A DNA stretch of 51,218 nucleotides from JAZLEZ01 sp045615505 (GCA_045615505.1 JAZLEZ010000055.1:1-51218), one strand, 5' to 3'. Positions 26,106 to 34,563 are shown, counted from the first letter of the stretch. Notes: a model not told the origin generated them from the letters alone. Numbers and translations are program-made.

Positions 26106-27188
26106 TTATGCCTCAATTGCGGCAAAGAATATTTTACCGCCCTTTTCTCTGATTTCCTTTGCTTTTGAATGCATAGCTGCAACACTTAGAGATTCTATGA
26201 TTTCAGCCTTTTTACCGTCTGAAACAATGTACTTATGTTTTACACTGTTATTATCAGCCTTAACTGCAACACATTCATCGCTGATCATTTTGCATACACC
26301 CTGCGACACTGCTGTCAAATCCCTGAGTACAGCAGAAGCTGTAGGATATCGTCCTGCGCCCTGCCCTATAAGCGTAATAAGTCCGCTGTTTTTACCGGAG
26401 TAGCAGACTGCATTGAAATTACCGTCAATTCCGGAGAAAACGGAATTCTTCTTGCAGATTACCGGCTCTGTAAAGGCATAAACACCGTTGTCTGTCAATC
26501 CGCAGGAACCGATAAGTTTAACGGGTCCGAATCCTTCAGGACACAAATCTATATTCTCAATTCCTTCACAGAGAGTATCTTCACAAGGCAGCATATCAAA
26601 AGCCGAAGCACTGAGAAGCATTACTTTCCTCATAGTATCCATACCTGATACATCTGCCCGAGGATCAGCTTCTGCATAACCCAGTCTCTGAGCTTCCTGC
26701 AGAGCATCTTTGTATGAAGAAAACTTCTTCTCCCTTAACCCTGAGAGAATGAAATTGGTTGTTCCGTTCAGAATTCCGCCGCAAGATATAATGCTGTCAG
26801 TCTGTTTTGCAACATTTATGTTATGTAGTACGGGAATTGCACCTCCGCACGCAGCACTGAAAAGAAATGAAACGCCCTTTCTTTTGGCTATATCCCTGAG
26901 ATACAGACCTTTTGCAGCAACAAGTGCCTTGTTTGAAGTCACCAGATTTTTACCGCTCTCAAGGCATGCAGAAGTAAAACTGAATGCAACATCCACTCCT
27001 CCCATACATTCAACAACAGTATCCACGGAACTGTCATTCAGAATATCATCTATGGAAGTAACCATAAATTCCTTGTTACATTCTTTCGGCAGAACCAATA
27101 CAGATCCGGTTTCCAAAAACGATGATCCTTCAATCATTTCATATACTCCCTGACCGACAGTTCCGAATCCCAGTACAGCGACTTTCAT
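26106..27188 (-). CDS. hom: Homoserine dehydrogenase
   Basis: Reduces aspartate semialdehyde to homoserine; 360 aa. The Rossmann start is MKVAVLGFGTVGQGVYEMI, followed by VVECMGGVDVAFSFTSACLE, TSNKALVAAKGLYLRDIAKR and the family signature GYAEADPRADVSGMDTMRKV. It lacks a separate C-terminal ACT domain, unlike many Gram-positive Hom proteins; an ACT protein is instead encoded divergently next door. GGAGG precedes this start, and the 26 codons upstream show no such signal. It is first in hom-lysC-asd. Confidence 0.94.
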   Translation of the reverse strand: MKVAVLGFGTVGQGVYEMIEGSSFLETGSVLVLPKECNKEFMVTSIDDILNDSSVDTVVECMGGVDVAFSFTSACLESGKNLVTSNKALVAAKGLYLRDIAKRKGVSFLFSAACGGAIPVLHNINVAKQTDSIISCGGILNGTTNFILSGLREKKFSSYKDALQEAQRLGYAEADPRADVSGMDTMRKVMLLSASAFDMLPCEDTLCEGIENIDLCPEGFGPVKLIGSCGLTDNGVYAFTEPVICKKNSVFSGIDGNFNAVCYSGKNSGLITLIGQGAGRYPTASAVLRDLTAVSQGVCKMISDECVAVKADNNSVKHKYIVSDGKKAEIIESLSVAAMHSKAKEIREKGGKIFFAAIEA

Positions 27189-27203
27189 TTTGCCTCCGAA
27201 TCT

Positions 27204-27223
27204 CAAACAGAAAAAACTGTTTG
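27204..27223 (-). promoter_or_regulatory. Leader hairpin before hom
   Basis: Perfect 7-bp repeat CAAACAG / CTGTTTG with a six-base A loop (T on the minus strand), ending just upstream of the hom ribosome site. It could be an operator between the divergent threonine units or a leader structure. No leader peptide, T-box or known riboswitch core was recognised. Confidence 0.4.
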
Positions 27224-27237
27224 TGTATGAAAAACAC

Positions 27238-27266
27238 TTGTCTTTATTTTGAAAACAGAGTAACAT
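27238..27266 (+). promoter_or_regulatory. Promoter of the ACT protein-thrC-thrH unit
   Basis: TTGTCT (27238-27243) and TAACAT (27261-27266) are 17 bases apart. Transcription would begin about 20 bases before the ATG at 27294, leaving room for the AAGGTG ribosome site. Confidence 0.5.
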
Positions 27267-27293
27267 AACACAGAAAATTTGACAAGGTGTTTT

Positions 27294-27731
27294 ATGCTTA
27301 AAGATTATTTAATTGTCCATAAAAATGTTCTTCCCGATTATTTCTCGGATGTTATCAAAGTCAAAAGTCTTTTAGAAAGCGGGAAAGTCAAAAATGTCAG
27401 TCAGGCTGTCAAAGAGATAGGAATCTCCAGAAGCACATACTACAAATATAAAGACTATGTTATGGAACCGTCAGATTCGGTGGGCGGAAGAAATGCCGTT
27501 CTGTCAATGTTGCTTACGCATGAACCGGGAGTATTGAGCTCTGTTCTGTCTTGCATTTCAAAGACAGGAGCAAGTGTTCTTACCATAACACAAAGTCTTC
27601 CGGTCAGGGGCAAGGCAAGTGTAACCGTTACAATAGATATCAGCTCAATGAGTGATGAGCTGACAAACCTGCTGCATAGTATCGAACATACTGCAGGTGC
27701 AGAAAATGCAAAACTCATTGCAGTTGAATAA
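27294..27731 (+). CDS. ACT domain protein, PheB/UPF0735-like
   Basis: Small protein of 145 aa. The N-terminal half looks like a helix-turn-helix (VKNVSQAVKEIGISRSTYYK, about residues 37-56). The C-terminal half is an ACT domain: NAVLSMLLTHEPGVLSSVLS from residue 69, ending in a strand with AKLIAVE. This arrangement matches PheB-like proteins, which often adjoin hom and are thought to bind an amino acid. AAGGTG, seven to eight bases before this ATG, decides the start over an earlier TTG. As the first gene of the thrC-thrH unit it may regulate the pathway in response to threonine or phenylalanine; that is inference. Confidence 0.85.
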   Translation: MLKDYLIVHKNVLPDYFSDVIKVKSLLESGKVKNVSQAVKEIGISRSTYYKYKDYVMEPSDSVGGRNAVLSMLLTHEPGVLSSVLSCISKTGASVLTITQSLPVRGKASVTVTIDISSMSDELTNLLHSIEHTAGAENAKLIAVE

Positions 27732-27743
27732 TCAGAGGAAAAA

Positions 27744-29207
27744 ATGAAATATCAGAGTACAAGAAGCAGTGAATACACAGATTCAAGACAGGCTGTTCTG
27801 AACGGAATTGCAAATGACGGAGGGCTGTATATCTATTCGGATTTGCATAAAATGGATTTTGATTGGCAATACTGCATTACACAGCCTACCCTGTCAATGG
27901 CAAAAATGATTCTCAAAGCAATTCTTCCTGACTTTCATAATATGGATGAACTTGTTGATAAGGCCTATAAAAACAAATTTGAAACAGAAGAACTGACACC
28001 TCTGGTAAGTGTAGGACAGGATTATGTTCTGGAGCTGTTCAGAGGTCCTACTTCGGCGTTCAAGGATGTTGCACTGTCCATGCTTCCGCAACTTATTACA
28101 GCAGCAAGAAAACAGACAGGACTCAAGGATGAAATTGTAATTCTTACTGCTACTTCCGGAGATACCGGAAAAGCAGCTTTGGAAGGTTTTCATAATGTAG
28201 AAGGAACACGGATAATTGTCTTTTATCCTGATAACGGAGTATCTGCAGTACAGAAGGCTCAGATGACAACACAGAAAGGCAATAATGTTAAAGTCTGTGC
28301 GGTCAAAGGTAATTTCGATGATTGTCAGAGGGGTGTAAAACAGGCCTTCAGCAAAATCAATTCAATGCTCAGCGGAAAGGGAAAAAGATTGTCTTCCGCA
28401 AATTCCATCAATATCGGAAGGCTTGCACCTCAGCTTGTTTACTATTTCTCGGCTTACAGAGATCTTGTCAATCGAAAAGTAATTGTACCGGGAGAACAGG
28501 TAAACTACATTGTACCCACCGGAAACTTCGGAGATATTCTTGCAGGTTATTATGCAAAACTGCTGGGTCTTCCAATCGGAACTCTTGTCTGTGCCTCAAA
28601 TGTAAACAGTGTTCTGACAGATTTCATTAAAACCGGAACCTACGACAAGAACAGACCGTTCTACAAAACTGAATCACCTTCAATGGATATACTTGTTTCT
28701 TCAAATCTTGAAAGGCTCCTTTTTCTGGCAAGCGGCAACAACTGTGAAAAAGTATCCTTATGGATGCAGGAACTCAATTCAAAAGGTTCTTTTACCGTGG
28801 ATGAAGAAACACTCTCCTACATACAGAAATCTTTTGATACATGGTCCTGCTCGGAAGAAGAAACACCTATGGAAATCAGAAAATGTTGGGCAGAAAACCG
28901 TTATCTGTGTGACCCTCATACAGCGGTTGCATATCATGCCGCAAAATGTTTCAGAAGCGAAAGAAATCCGAAAGGACCTTGCGTGATTCTGGCCACAGCC
29001 TCCCCTTATAAATTCCCTTCCGCAGTTCTTAAAGCCCTTGGTAATTATTCCGAAGCAGATGAATTTGAGCAGATGGAAAAATTGCATCGCATTACAGGAA
29101 TAAAAATTCCCTCAAACCTTTCTTCTCTGAAATCAGAAAAAGAAATACACAGAGATGTAATAGAGAAAGAAAACCTTATCGAATATGTTCTGAAGGAGCT
29201 TGAATAA
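27744..29207 (+). CDS. thrC: Threonine synthase
   Basis: PLP enzyme turning O-phosphohomoserine into threonine; 487 aa, the long class. MKYQSTRSSEYTDSRQAVLNG is the family N-terminus, FRGPTSAFKDVALSMLPQL holds the PLP lysine, and LTATSGDTGKAALEGF and VPTGNFGDILAGYYAKLLG are substrate/cofactor segments. GAGGAAA precedes the ATG, and the stop overlaps the thrH start (TAATG), so the two are coupled. No thrB homoserine kinase is in the window; ThrH likely supplies the phosphohomoserine. Confidence 0.96.
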   Translation: MKYQSTRSSEYTDSRQAVLNGIANDGGLYIYSDLHKMDFDWQYCITQPTLSMAKMILKAILPDFHNMDELVDKAYKNKFETEELTPLVSVGQDYVLELFRGPTSAFKDVALSMLPQLITAARKQTGLKDEIVILTATSGDTGKAALEGFHNVEGTRIIVFYPDNGVSAVQKAQMTTQKGNNVKVCAVKGNFDDCQRGVKQAFSKINSMLSGKGKRLSSANSINIGRLAPQLVYYFSAYRDLVNRKVIVPGEQVNYIVPTGNFGDILAGYYAKLLGLPIGTLVCASNVNSVLTDFIKTGTYDKNRPFYKTESPSMDILVSSNLERLLFLASGNNCEKVSLWMQELNSKGSFTVDEETLSYIQKSFDTWSCSEEETPMEIRKCWAENRYLCDPHTAVAYHAAKCFRSERNPKGPCVILATASPYKFPSAVLKALGNYSEADEFEQMEKLHRITGIKIPSNLSSLKSEKEIHRDVIEKENLIEYVLKELE

Positions 29208-29815
29208 TGGAAATTGTATGTCTTGATCTTGAAGGTGTTTTAGTGCCTGAAATATGGATTGCATTTGCAAAAGAAAGCGGAATTCCCGAACTTTCCAGAA
29301 CAACAAGGGATGAACCGGATTACCGTAAACTTATGAACTGGAGAATGGATGTTCTGCGTGAACACAATCTGAATCTTGACGACATCCAGAATGTCATAGC
29401 AAAAATCAGACCTCTCGATGGAGCCTGTGACTTTCTTGAAAAAGTCAGAAGCATTACTCAGGTTGTTATTCTTTCCGATACTTTTGAAGAGTTTGCCCGA
29501 CCTCTTATGAAACAACTCTTCTGGCCCACAATTCTGTGCAACAGTCTGAAAGTTGATGAAAACAGGATGCTTACGGATATTGTAATGCGTCAGGAAGACG
29601 GCAAAAGAAAGGCAATAGAAAGTTTCAGAAACATGGGTTTCAGAACATTTGCTGCAGGTGATTCATACAACGATTTGACTATGATAAAAAAGGCAGATAA
29701 AGGCTGTCTGTTCAGAGCTCCAGAAAACATTCTCAAAGAAGAACCGGAACTGAAGTTGTGTACAACTTATGAACAGTTCTTCGAGCAGATAAAACTGTTT
29801 GTCGAAGACAGATAA
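29207..29815 (+). CDS. thrH: Phosphoserine:homoserine phosphotransferase / phosphoserine phosphatase ThrH
   Basis: HAD-family enzyme of 202 aa. It begins MEIVCLDLEGVLVPEIWIAF with the nucleophile Asp7, matching Pseudomonas ThrH almost word for word. Other HAD motifs are VVILSDTFEEFARPLMKQLF (motif II), the lysine in EDGKRKAIES, and FAAGDSYNDLTMIKKAD (motif IV). ThrH moves phosphate from phosphoserine to homoserine, so one step yields serine and phosphohomoserine. Coupled to thrC by overlapping stop and start, it fits as the replacement for ThrB. Its stop directly abuts the stop of the opposing SDR gene. Confidence 0.94.
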   Translation: MEIVCLDLEGVLVPEIWIAFAKESGIPELSRTTRDEPDYRKLMNWRMDVLREHNLNLDDIQNVIAKIRPLDGACDFLEKVRSITQVVILSDTFEEFARPLMKQLFWPTILCNSLKVDENRMLTDIVMRQEDGKRKAIESFRNMGFRTFAAGDSYNDLTMIKKADKGCLFRAPENILKEEPELKLCTTYEQFFEQIKLFVEDR

Positions 29816-30625
29816 TCAGTACATAAGAGCAAGGATAAAATCCCTGACTCTTACAGGAAGAACCTTTACAAGTACATTAAGAAACTTGTATGAGAATCCC
29901 ACTACAACCCTTGTTGCGGGATTCTTTTTATGAGCTTGTTTGAAAAAAATTTCGGCAACTGTCTCCGGACTTTTCCCATTCTGTTCATCCTTTGCCATCT
30001 TTGCTACGGCTTTTGTGCATTTTTCGTAATACACGGAATCAACAGGTTCGTTGAGAGTTCTGGCATTTGTGAAACCCGTTTTGGTATCTCCGGGCTCCAC
30101 GATACAGACCTTCACTCCATAAGGTTTTGCTTCCATTCCCAATGCTTCCGCATAGGCTTCAAGAGCATATTTTGAAGAAGAATAATGGCTTTGAAAAGGA
30201 ATCGGAACAATTCCTGCAAACGAACTTGTAAACATAATCAGAGAATGAGGCTGCTGACGAAGAACAGGCATAACCCTTGAATTTACATTCAATACACCGA
30301 AGTAGTTTGTTTCCATCTGGGCTTTTGCAGCTTCAACAGAAGTACATTCGGCCGAGCCGGATATTCCGAAGCCGGCACAGTGAATCACTATTCCCAAATC
30401 GTCAATTCTGCTTACAGCTCTTTCCACTGCATATTCATCATTTACATCTGCCCTGATATATGTAATGCTGCCGCCGTTTCTGCATTGCACGGTTTCTTCA
30501 GCACAACTGCGGGAAATCCCGAAAACCGTAAAACCGTTATCCGCAAACATAAGAGCAGTGGCTTTTCCGATTCCGCTCGAAACTCCCGTAACAAGAACCT
30601 TTTTAATATAAGGACAGTTTTTCAT
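29816..30625 (-). CDS. Short-chain dehydrogenase/reductase (SDR)
   Basis: Classical SDR of 269 aa. VLVTGVSSGIGKATALMFAD is the cofactor loop, VIHCAGFGISGSAE is the NAG-like segment, the catalytic Ser lies in FTSSFAGIVP, and YSSSKYALEAYAEAL gives the Tyr-x-x-x-Lys. The C-terminus is hydrophobic (FLNVLVKVLPVRVRDFILAL), suggesting a link to the membrane or lipid substrates. It overlaps the preceding alpha-oxoamine synthase gene by one base (TGATG). That pairing fits reduction of a 3-keto product, for example 3-ketosphinganine, but other ketones are possible. Confidence 0.85.
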   Translation of the reverse strand: MKNCPYIKKVLVTGVSSGIGKATALMFADNGFTVFGISRSCAEETVQCRNGGSITYIRADVNDEYAVERAVSRIDDLGIVIHCAGFGISGSAECTSVEAAKAQMETNYFGVLNVNSRVMPVLRQQPHSLIMFTSSFAGIVPIPFQSHYSSSKYALEAYAEALGMEAKPYGVKVCIVEPGDTKTGFTNARTLNEPVDSVYYEKCTKAVAKMAKDEQNGKSPETVAEIFFKQAHKKNPATRVVVGFSYKFLNVLVKVLPVRVRDFILALMY

Positions 30626-31812
30626 CAGTACTCCGAATCAAGTTTTCTTATTTCTTCAGCAATTATATCTGCGGCTTCATCAACAAGATCTTCCGTAACT
30701 GTTGCCATAAGACTGACTCTGAGAAGACATTCACCTTCAGAAGTCGCGGGAGGAAGTACAGGATTTACATACACTCCTGAATCAAACAGATTTTTTGCAA
30801 GTCTGAGTGTGTATTCCGCCTGTTTTGTATAGATGGGAACAATAGGAGTATCTGCTTCTACAATAGCAATACCATGAGCCTTAAATGCTTTTCTCGTATA
30901 ATTTGCTATAGCTCTAAGCTTTTCCGAAAGTTCCGGATGTTCTTTCAGATATCTGAGTGAAGACAAGGCACTTGCAGCATTTGCAGGAGGAAGACTTGCA
31001 CTGAACATAAACGGTCTGGAAGTATGTCTGACATAATCTGCTACTTCTTTTGAAGATGCAAGATATCCTCCGAGACTTGCAAGAGATTTACTGAATGTTC
31101 CCATAAACATATCCACTTCTTTTTCCAGTCCGAAGTAACTTGCCGTACCGCGACCGCCTTCCCCGATTACTCCCAGTGAATGTGCATCGTCAACAAGAAT
31201 TCGGGCACCGTATTTCTTTGCAAGTTCAACAATATCAGGTAATTTACAGATATCTCCTCTCATACTGAAAATGCCGTCGGTAGCAATCAGGCATCCGGCG
31301 TTTTCAGGTACTTTCTGAAGCATTTTCTCCAATTCCTTCATATCGCTGTGATGATATCTGAACATTGTGCCGTAACTTAATTTGCTTCCGTCATAAATAC
31401 TTGCATGGTTCTCGCGGTCACATATAATGTAGTCGTTTCTTCCGACAACAGAACTGATTATCCCCAGATTTGTCTGGAAACCCGTTGAAAAAGTCGTAAC
31501 AGCTTCTTTATTCAGAAACTCTGCAAGCTCTTTTTCAAGTTCTATATGAAGATCAAGCGTTCCGTTCATAAATCTTGAACCGGAACAGCCCGTACCATAT
31601 TTATCAAGTGCATCTTTTGCAAATTTTACCACTTCCTTACAAGTGGTAAGTCCAAGATAGTTATTGGAACCAAGCATGATTTTACGCTTGCCTTCCATAA
31701 GAACTTCCTTAGCCTGTTTGCTTTCAAGACGATGAAAATACGGGTAAATTCCTTTTGCCTGATATTCAGCCGGACGAGTAAAATCCTTGAACTTCTCAAA
31801 TAAATCTTTCAT
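30625..31812 (-). CDS. Alpha-oxoamine synthase family enzyme (serine palmitoyltransferase / KBL / BioF-like)
   Basis: PLP enzyme of 395 aa that condenses an amino acid with an acyl thioester. Motifs are GIYPYFHRLESKQ at the N-terminus, LGSNNYLGLTTCKEV, YGTGCSGSRFMNGTLDLHIE, LVDDAHSLGVIGEGGRG, and GTFSKSLASLGGYLA with the PLP lysine. The family includes BioF, KBL, HemA-type ALAS and serine palmitoyltransferase. The N-terminal YPYF segment and the partner SDR recall bacterial serine palmitoyltransferase, whereas KBL is usually next to a zinc threonine dehydrogenase and BioF next to biotin genes, neither of which is here. It has its own strong promoter. The exact acyl and amino substrates are not proved. 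Confidence 0.82.
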   Translation of the reverse strand: MKDLFEKFKDFTRPAEYQAKGIYPYFHRLESKQAKEVLMEGKRKIMLGSNNYLGLTTCKEVVKFAKDALDKYGTGCSGSRFMNGTLDLHIELEKELAEFLNKEAVTTFSTGFQTNLGIISSVVGRNDYIICDRENHASIYDGSKLSYGTMFRYHHSDMKELEKMLQKVPENAGCLIATDGIFSMRGDICKLPDIVELAKKYGARILVDDAHSLGVIGEGGRGTASYFGLEKEVDMFMGTFSKSLASLGGYLASSKEVADYVRHTSRPFMFSASLPPANAASALSSLRYLKEHPELSEKLRAIANYTRKAFKAHGIAIVEADTPIVPIYTKQAEYTLRLAKNLFDSGVYVNPVLPPATSEGECLLRVSLMATVTEDLVDEAADIIAEEIRKLDSEY

Positions 31813-31829
31813 AGTTTTACCGATAGAAA

Positions 31830-31858
31830 ATTATACCCAATGATTATTTTCTTATCAA
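31830..31858 (-). promoter_or_regulatory. Strong promoter of the oxoamine synthase-SDR unit
   Basis: On the minus strand TTGATA (31858-31853) and a perfect TATAAT (31835-31830) are separated by exactly 17 bases. The predicted start is about 11 bases before the ATG, giving a very short leader. It shows that this pair is transcribed separately from the liv cluster upstream. Confidence 0.75.
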
Positions 31859-31866
31859 CATTCAGA

Positions 31867-31882
31867 GAGCAACTTGCAAAAC
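31867..31882 (-). repeat. Intergenic repeat fragment
   Basis: A 16-base exact match to 450-465; the minus strand reads GTTTTGCAAGTTGCTC. It is the outer part of the same repeat family seen at 456, 8227 and 9245, in the gap between livF and the oxoamine synthase gene. Confidence 0.45.
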
Positions 31883-31895
31883 CAAGCTTTTCAAA

Positions 31896-32606
31896 CTATC
31901 TTGTTTTGCCCAAGTAAGCTTCTTTTACCTTTTTATTTGCAAGAAGTTCTGCACCGGTTCCCTGCATGGTTATCCGGCCCGTTTCAAGAACATACGCATA
32001 ATCGGAAATCTTCAGAGCCTGATTTGCATTCTGCTCAATAAGCAGAATCGTCACTCCCCTTGAATTTATTTCCTTAACTATGGAAAGAATCTCCGTAACA
32101 AAGTTCGGAGCAAGCCCCAGAGACGGTTCATCCAACATCATCAGTTTGGGACGGGCCATAAGCCCTCTTCCTACAGCCAACATCTGCTGTTCTCCTCCGG
32201 AAAGAGTTCCGGCACTCTGCCAATGACGCTCTTCAAGACGCGGGAAAAGAGAATAAATCCATTTTATGTCTTTTTCTATTTCTTCTTTATCTTTTCTCAG
32301 ATAGGCACCGCATTTAAGATTTTCAAGAACAGTAAGATTGGAGAAAACTCTTCTTCCTTCGGGAATCTGTGCAATTCCGGCTTCAAGAATCTTATTGATC
32401 TGCATCCCTAAAAGTTCCTGATTGTCAAACATAACAGAACCGCTGTCTGCTTTTACAATTCCCGATATTGTTCTCAAAGTTGTTGATTTTCCGGCACCGT
32501 TTGCACCTATCATTGTAACAATTTTTCCATCAGGTACTTCCATGGAAATTCCGTCGAGAGCCTTGATTCCGCCGTAAGAGACTTTAAGATTTTCAATTTT
32601 AAGCAT
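31896..32606 (-). CDS. livF: Branched-chain amino acid-type ABC transporter ATPase LivF (cluster 2)
   Basis: ATPase of 236 aa with GANGAGKSTTLRTISG, IPEGRRVFSNLTVLENL, LSGGEQQMLAVGRGLM, LMMLDEPSLGLAP and the closing AYLGKTR. The ATG at 32606 lies inside the end of livG (eight-base overlap); a TTG three codons earlier is also possible. It is the last gene of the second livJHMGF cluster. Confidence 0.92.
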   Translation of the reverse strand: MLKIENLKVSYGGIKALDGISMEVPDGKIVTMIGANGAGKSTTLRTISGIVKADSGSVMFDNQELLGMQINKILEAGIAQIPEGRRVFSNLTVLENLKCGAYLRKDKEEIEKDIKWIYSLFPRLEERHWQSAGTLSGGEQQMLAVGRGLMARPKLMMLDEPSLGLAPNFVTEILSIVKEINSRGVTILLIEQNANQALKISDYAYVLETGRITMQGTGAELLANKKVKEAYLGKTR

Positions 32607-33444
32607 TATCTTCAACTCCCAGGTAAGCTTCCGTTACCTTCTTGTTATTCTGAATATCCTTAGGAACTCCGCTGGCAATAAGATGACCGAAATCCAAAAC
32701 ATAAATCCTGTCTGAAATACCCATAACCAGATTCATATGATGTTCAATCAGCAGAATTGTGATTTTAAACCTTTCTCTTATCTGTCCTATGAAATCCGTC
32801 AGTTCATCCGTCTCCTGAGGGTTCATTCCGGCTGCAGGCTCATCCAGAAGAAGGAGTTTCGGCTTTGTAGCCAAAGCTCTGGCAATTTCAAGCCTTCTCT
32901 GTTTCCCGTAAGGTAAACTTGTTGCCTTTTCATCTTTGACATCGAAGAGACCGACAATCTTGAGGAGTTCTTCAACTTCCTGTCTCTGAGCTTTTTCTTC
33001 CTCTCTGTTCAGTCTGAACATTGCGCTGAAAAGATTACTTGTTCTGAGCATGTGCTTTGCAATCAGGACATTGTCAAAAACTGTCTGACTCTTGAAAAGA
33101 CGGATATTCTGGAATGTTCGTGCCATTCCCAGTTTTGTAATATTATCCGGCGTGGGATTCAGCACCTGTCCGTAATACATATCCGCATTCTGCCCCTTGT
33201 AAAGCTTCTTCATCTTTCCCTGAGGATGATTACGGACAACCGGTTTCCCGTAAAAGAGAATTTCTCCGTTAGTAGGCTCATAAACACCTGTGATTGTATT
33301 GAAAGCTGTTGTCTTTCCGGCACCGTTCGGACCTATGAGAGCTATTATTTCTCCTTCATTGACATCCATTGTGAGATTGTCAACCGCAACAACACCTCCG
33401 AACTGCATGGTCACATTATCAAGATGAAGGATGTTTGTACTCAT
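32599..33444 (-). CDS. livG: Branched-chain amino acid-type ABC transporter ATPase LivG (cluster 2)
   Basis: ATPase of 281 aa with GPNGAGKTTAFNTITG, MARTFQNIRLFKSQTVF, LPYGKQRRLEIARALA, LLLDEPAAGMNPQE and LLIEHHMNLVMGISD. It is about 20 residues longer than the cluster 1 LivG. The extra part is a basic, tyrosine-rich insertion near residues 68-92 (HPQGKMKKLYKGQNADMYYG), between the first strands and the Q-loop region. Insertions here occur in some LivG proteins. It overlaps livM by four bases and livF by eight. Confidence 0.92.
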   Translation of the reverse strand: MSTNILHLDNVTMQFGGVVAVDNLTMDVNEGEIIALIGPNGAGKTTAFNTITGVYEPTNGEILFYGKPVVRNHPQGKMKKLYKGQNADMYYGQVLNPTPDNITKLGMARTFQNIRLFKSQTVFDNVLIAKHMLRTSNLFSAMFRLNREEEKAQRQEVEELLKIVGLFDVKDEKATSLPYGKQRRLEIARALATKPKLLLLDEPAAGMNPQETDELTDFIGQIRERFKITILLIEHHMNLVMGISDRIYVLDFGHLIASGVPKDIQNNKKVTEAYLGVEDNA

Positions 33445-34556
33445 TTTGAAACCTCCTTCTTTCTGTTTCCGATGTTTTTAATATCCTTGATTTTGTTTTC
33501 TATCAAATCCGCTGACAGTTCTTTGTCACCCATGATACCTTTACTGAAAAACAGCACCATAATCATGATAAGAACAGAGAAAACAACCATTCTGAATCCG
33601 GATCTGAGAATATTCAGACCGAACAGATTGTTGTTGCTGTTATCAAGGAACCTCAACCACCATTCGGAACAGGCAATAAAAAGGAAAGATCCTATACAGG
33701 AACCGGAAACGGAACCGATACCACCTATTACCACGATAAGAAGTATTTCATAAGTCATTGCACTCTTGAAAGTATTTGCCTGAACAGTAGTCTGGTACAT
33801 AGCCAGCAAAGCTCCGGAAACACCTGCAAAGAAAGAACTGATTACAAAAGAAAGCCTCTTGTGAAATGATAGATTGATACCCATGGCTTCAGCTGCTATT
33901 TCATCATCTCTTATGGCTTTGAAAGCTCTTCCGTAAGTTGAATTTATTACAAGCACAATCAAAGTGATGCAGATTCCAACAATAATGAACGGGACAAGTA
34001 TCCCCTTGAAATAAGGGAAACCTCTTAAAAGCTGTGAACCGTTTGTAACAGGGGCAAGGGCCTCCAGCTGAACAAAAGCCCTTACGATCTCAGCAAAGCC
34101 CAAAGTTGCAATAGCAAGATAATCACTCTTCAGTTTGAGAACCGGAAGACCGATAAGATATGAAATGAACGAAGCAACAAGTCCGGCAATAATTAGAGAA
34201 ACGGTAATTCCCAGAACCGTACCGAATCCGCCCAACGCATTTGTAAGAATTTCAGTAATTGAAAAATTGAAAAGCGGCGTGTAATACTGATATACAATCG
34301 GTTTTGATGCCGTTGCAATATTCAATGAAGCGTAACTGTACGCACCCAAAAGCATAAAACCTGCCTGCCCCAGCGAAAACAGACCCGTAAACCCGTTCAG
34401 AAGATTCATTGAAACCGCAACCAGAGAATAAATTGCGCCCTTTTTGAGTACAGTCAGAAGCATTGTGGGAACACCCGGAATAATATCCAGAAGAAACACA
34501 ACAAAATACAGCACTCCGATACAGATGAAAGGTGTAAAATTTTTTTTCTTTTCCAT
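33441..34556 (-). CDS. livM: Branched-chain amino acid-type ABC transporter permease LivM (cluster 2)
   Basis: Membrane subunit of 371 aa with LNGFTGLFSLGQAGFMLLGA, LKSDYLAIATLGFAEIVRAF, AIRDDEIAAEAMGINLSFHK and LLIVVIGGIGSVSGSCIGS. A GAGG just before MEKKKNFTPF sets the start; the earlier Met overlaps livH. The C-terminus after the last span is long and basic (ENKIKDIKNIGNRKKEVSK), probably cytoplasmic. Confidence 0.92.
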   Translation of the reverse strand: MEKKKNFTPFICIGVLYFVVFLLDIIPGVPTMLLTVLKKGAIYSLVAVSMNLLNGFTGLFSLGQAGFMLLGAYSYASLNIATASKPIVYQYYTPLFNFSITEILTNALGGFGTVLGITVSLIIAGLVASFISYLIGLPVLKLKSDYLAIATLGFAEIVRAFVQLEALAPVTNGSQLLRGFPYFKGILVPFIIVGICITLIVLVINSTYGRAFKAIRDDEIAAEAMGINLSFHKRLSFVISSFFAGVSGALLAMYQTTVQANTFKSAMTYEILLIVVIGGIGSVSGSCIGSFLFIACSEWWLRFLDNSNNNLFGLNILRSGFRMVVFSVLIMIMVLFFSKGIMGDKELSADLIENKIKDIKNIGNRKKEVSK

Positions 34557-34563
34557 ATTTGCC

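Noticed and set aside
27189..27293. T-box, leader peptide or threonine attenuator before hom
   Set aside because: No run of Thr or Ile codons, no T-box core, and the gap is too short for one; only a small hairpin is present.
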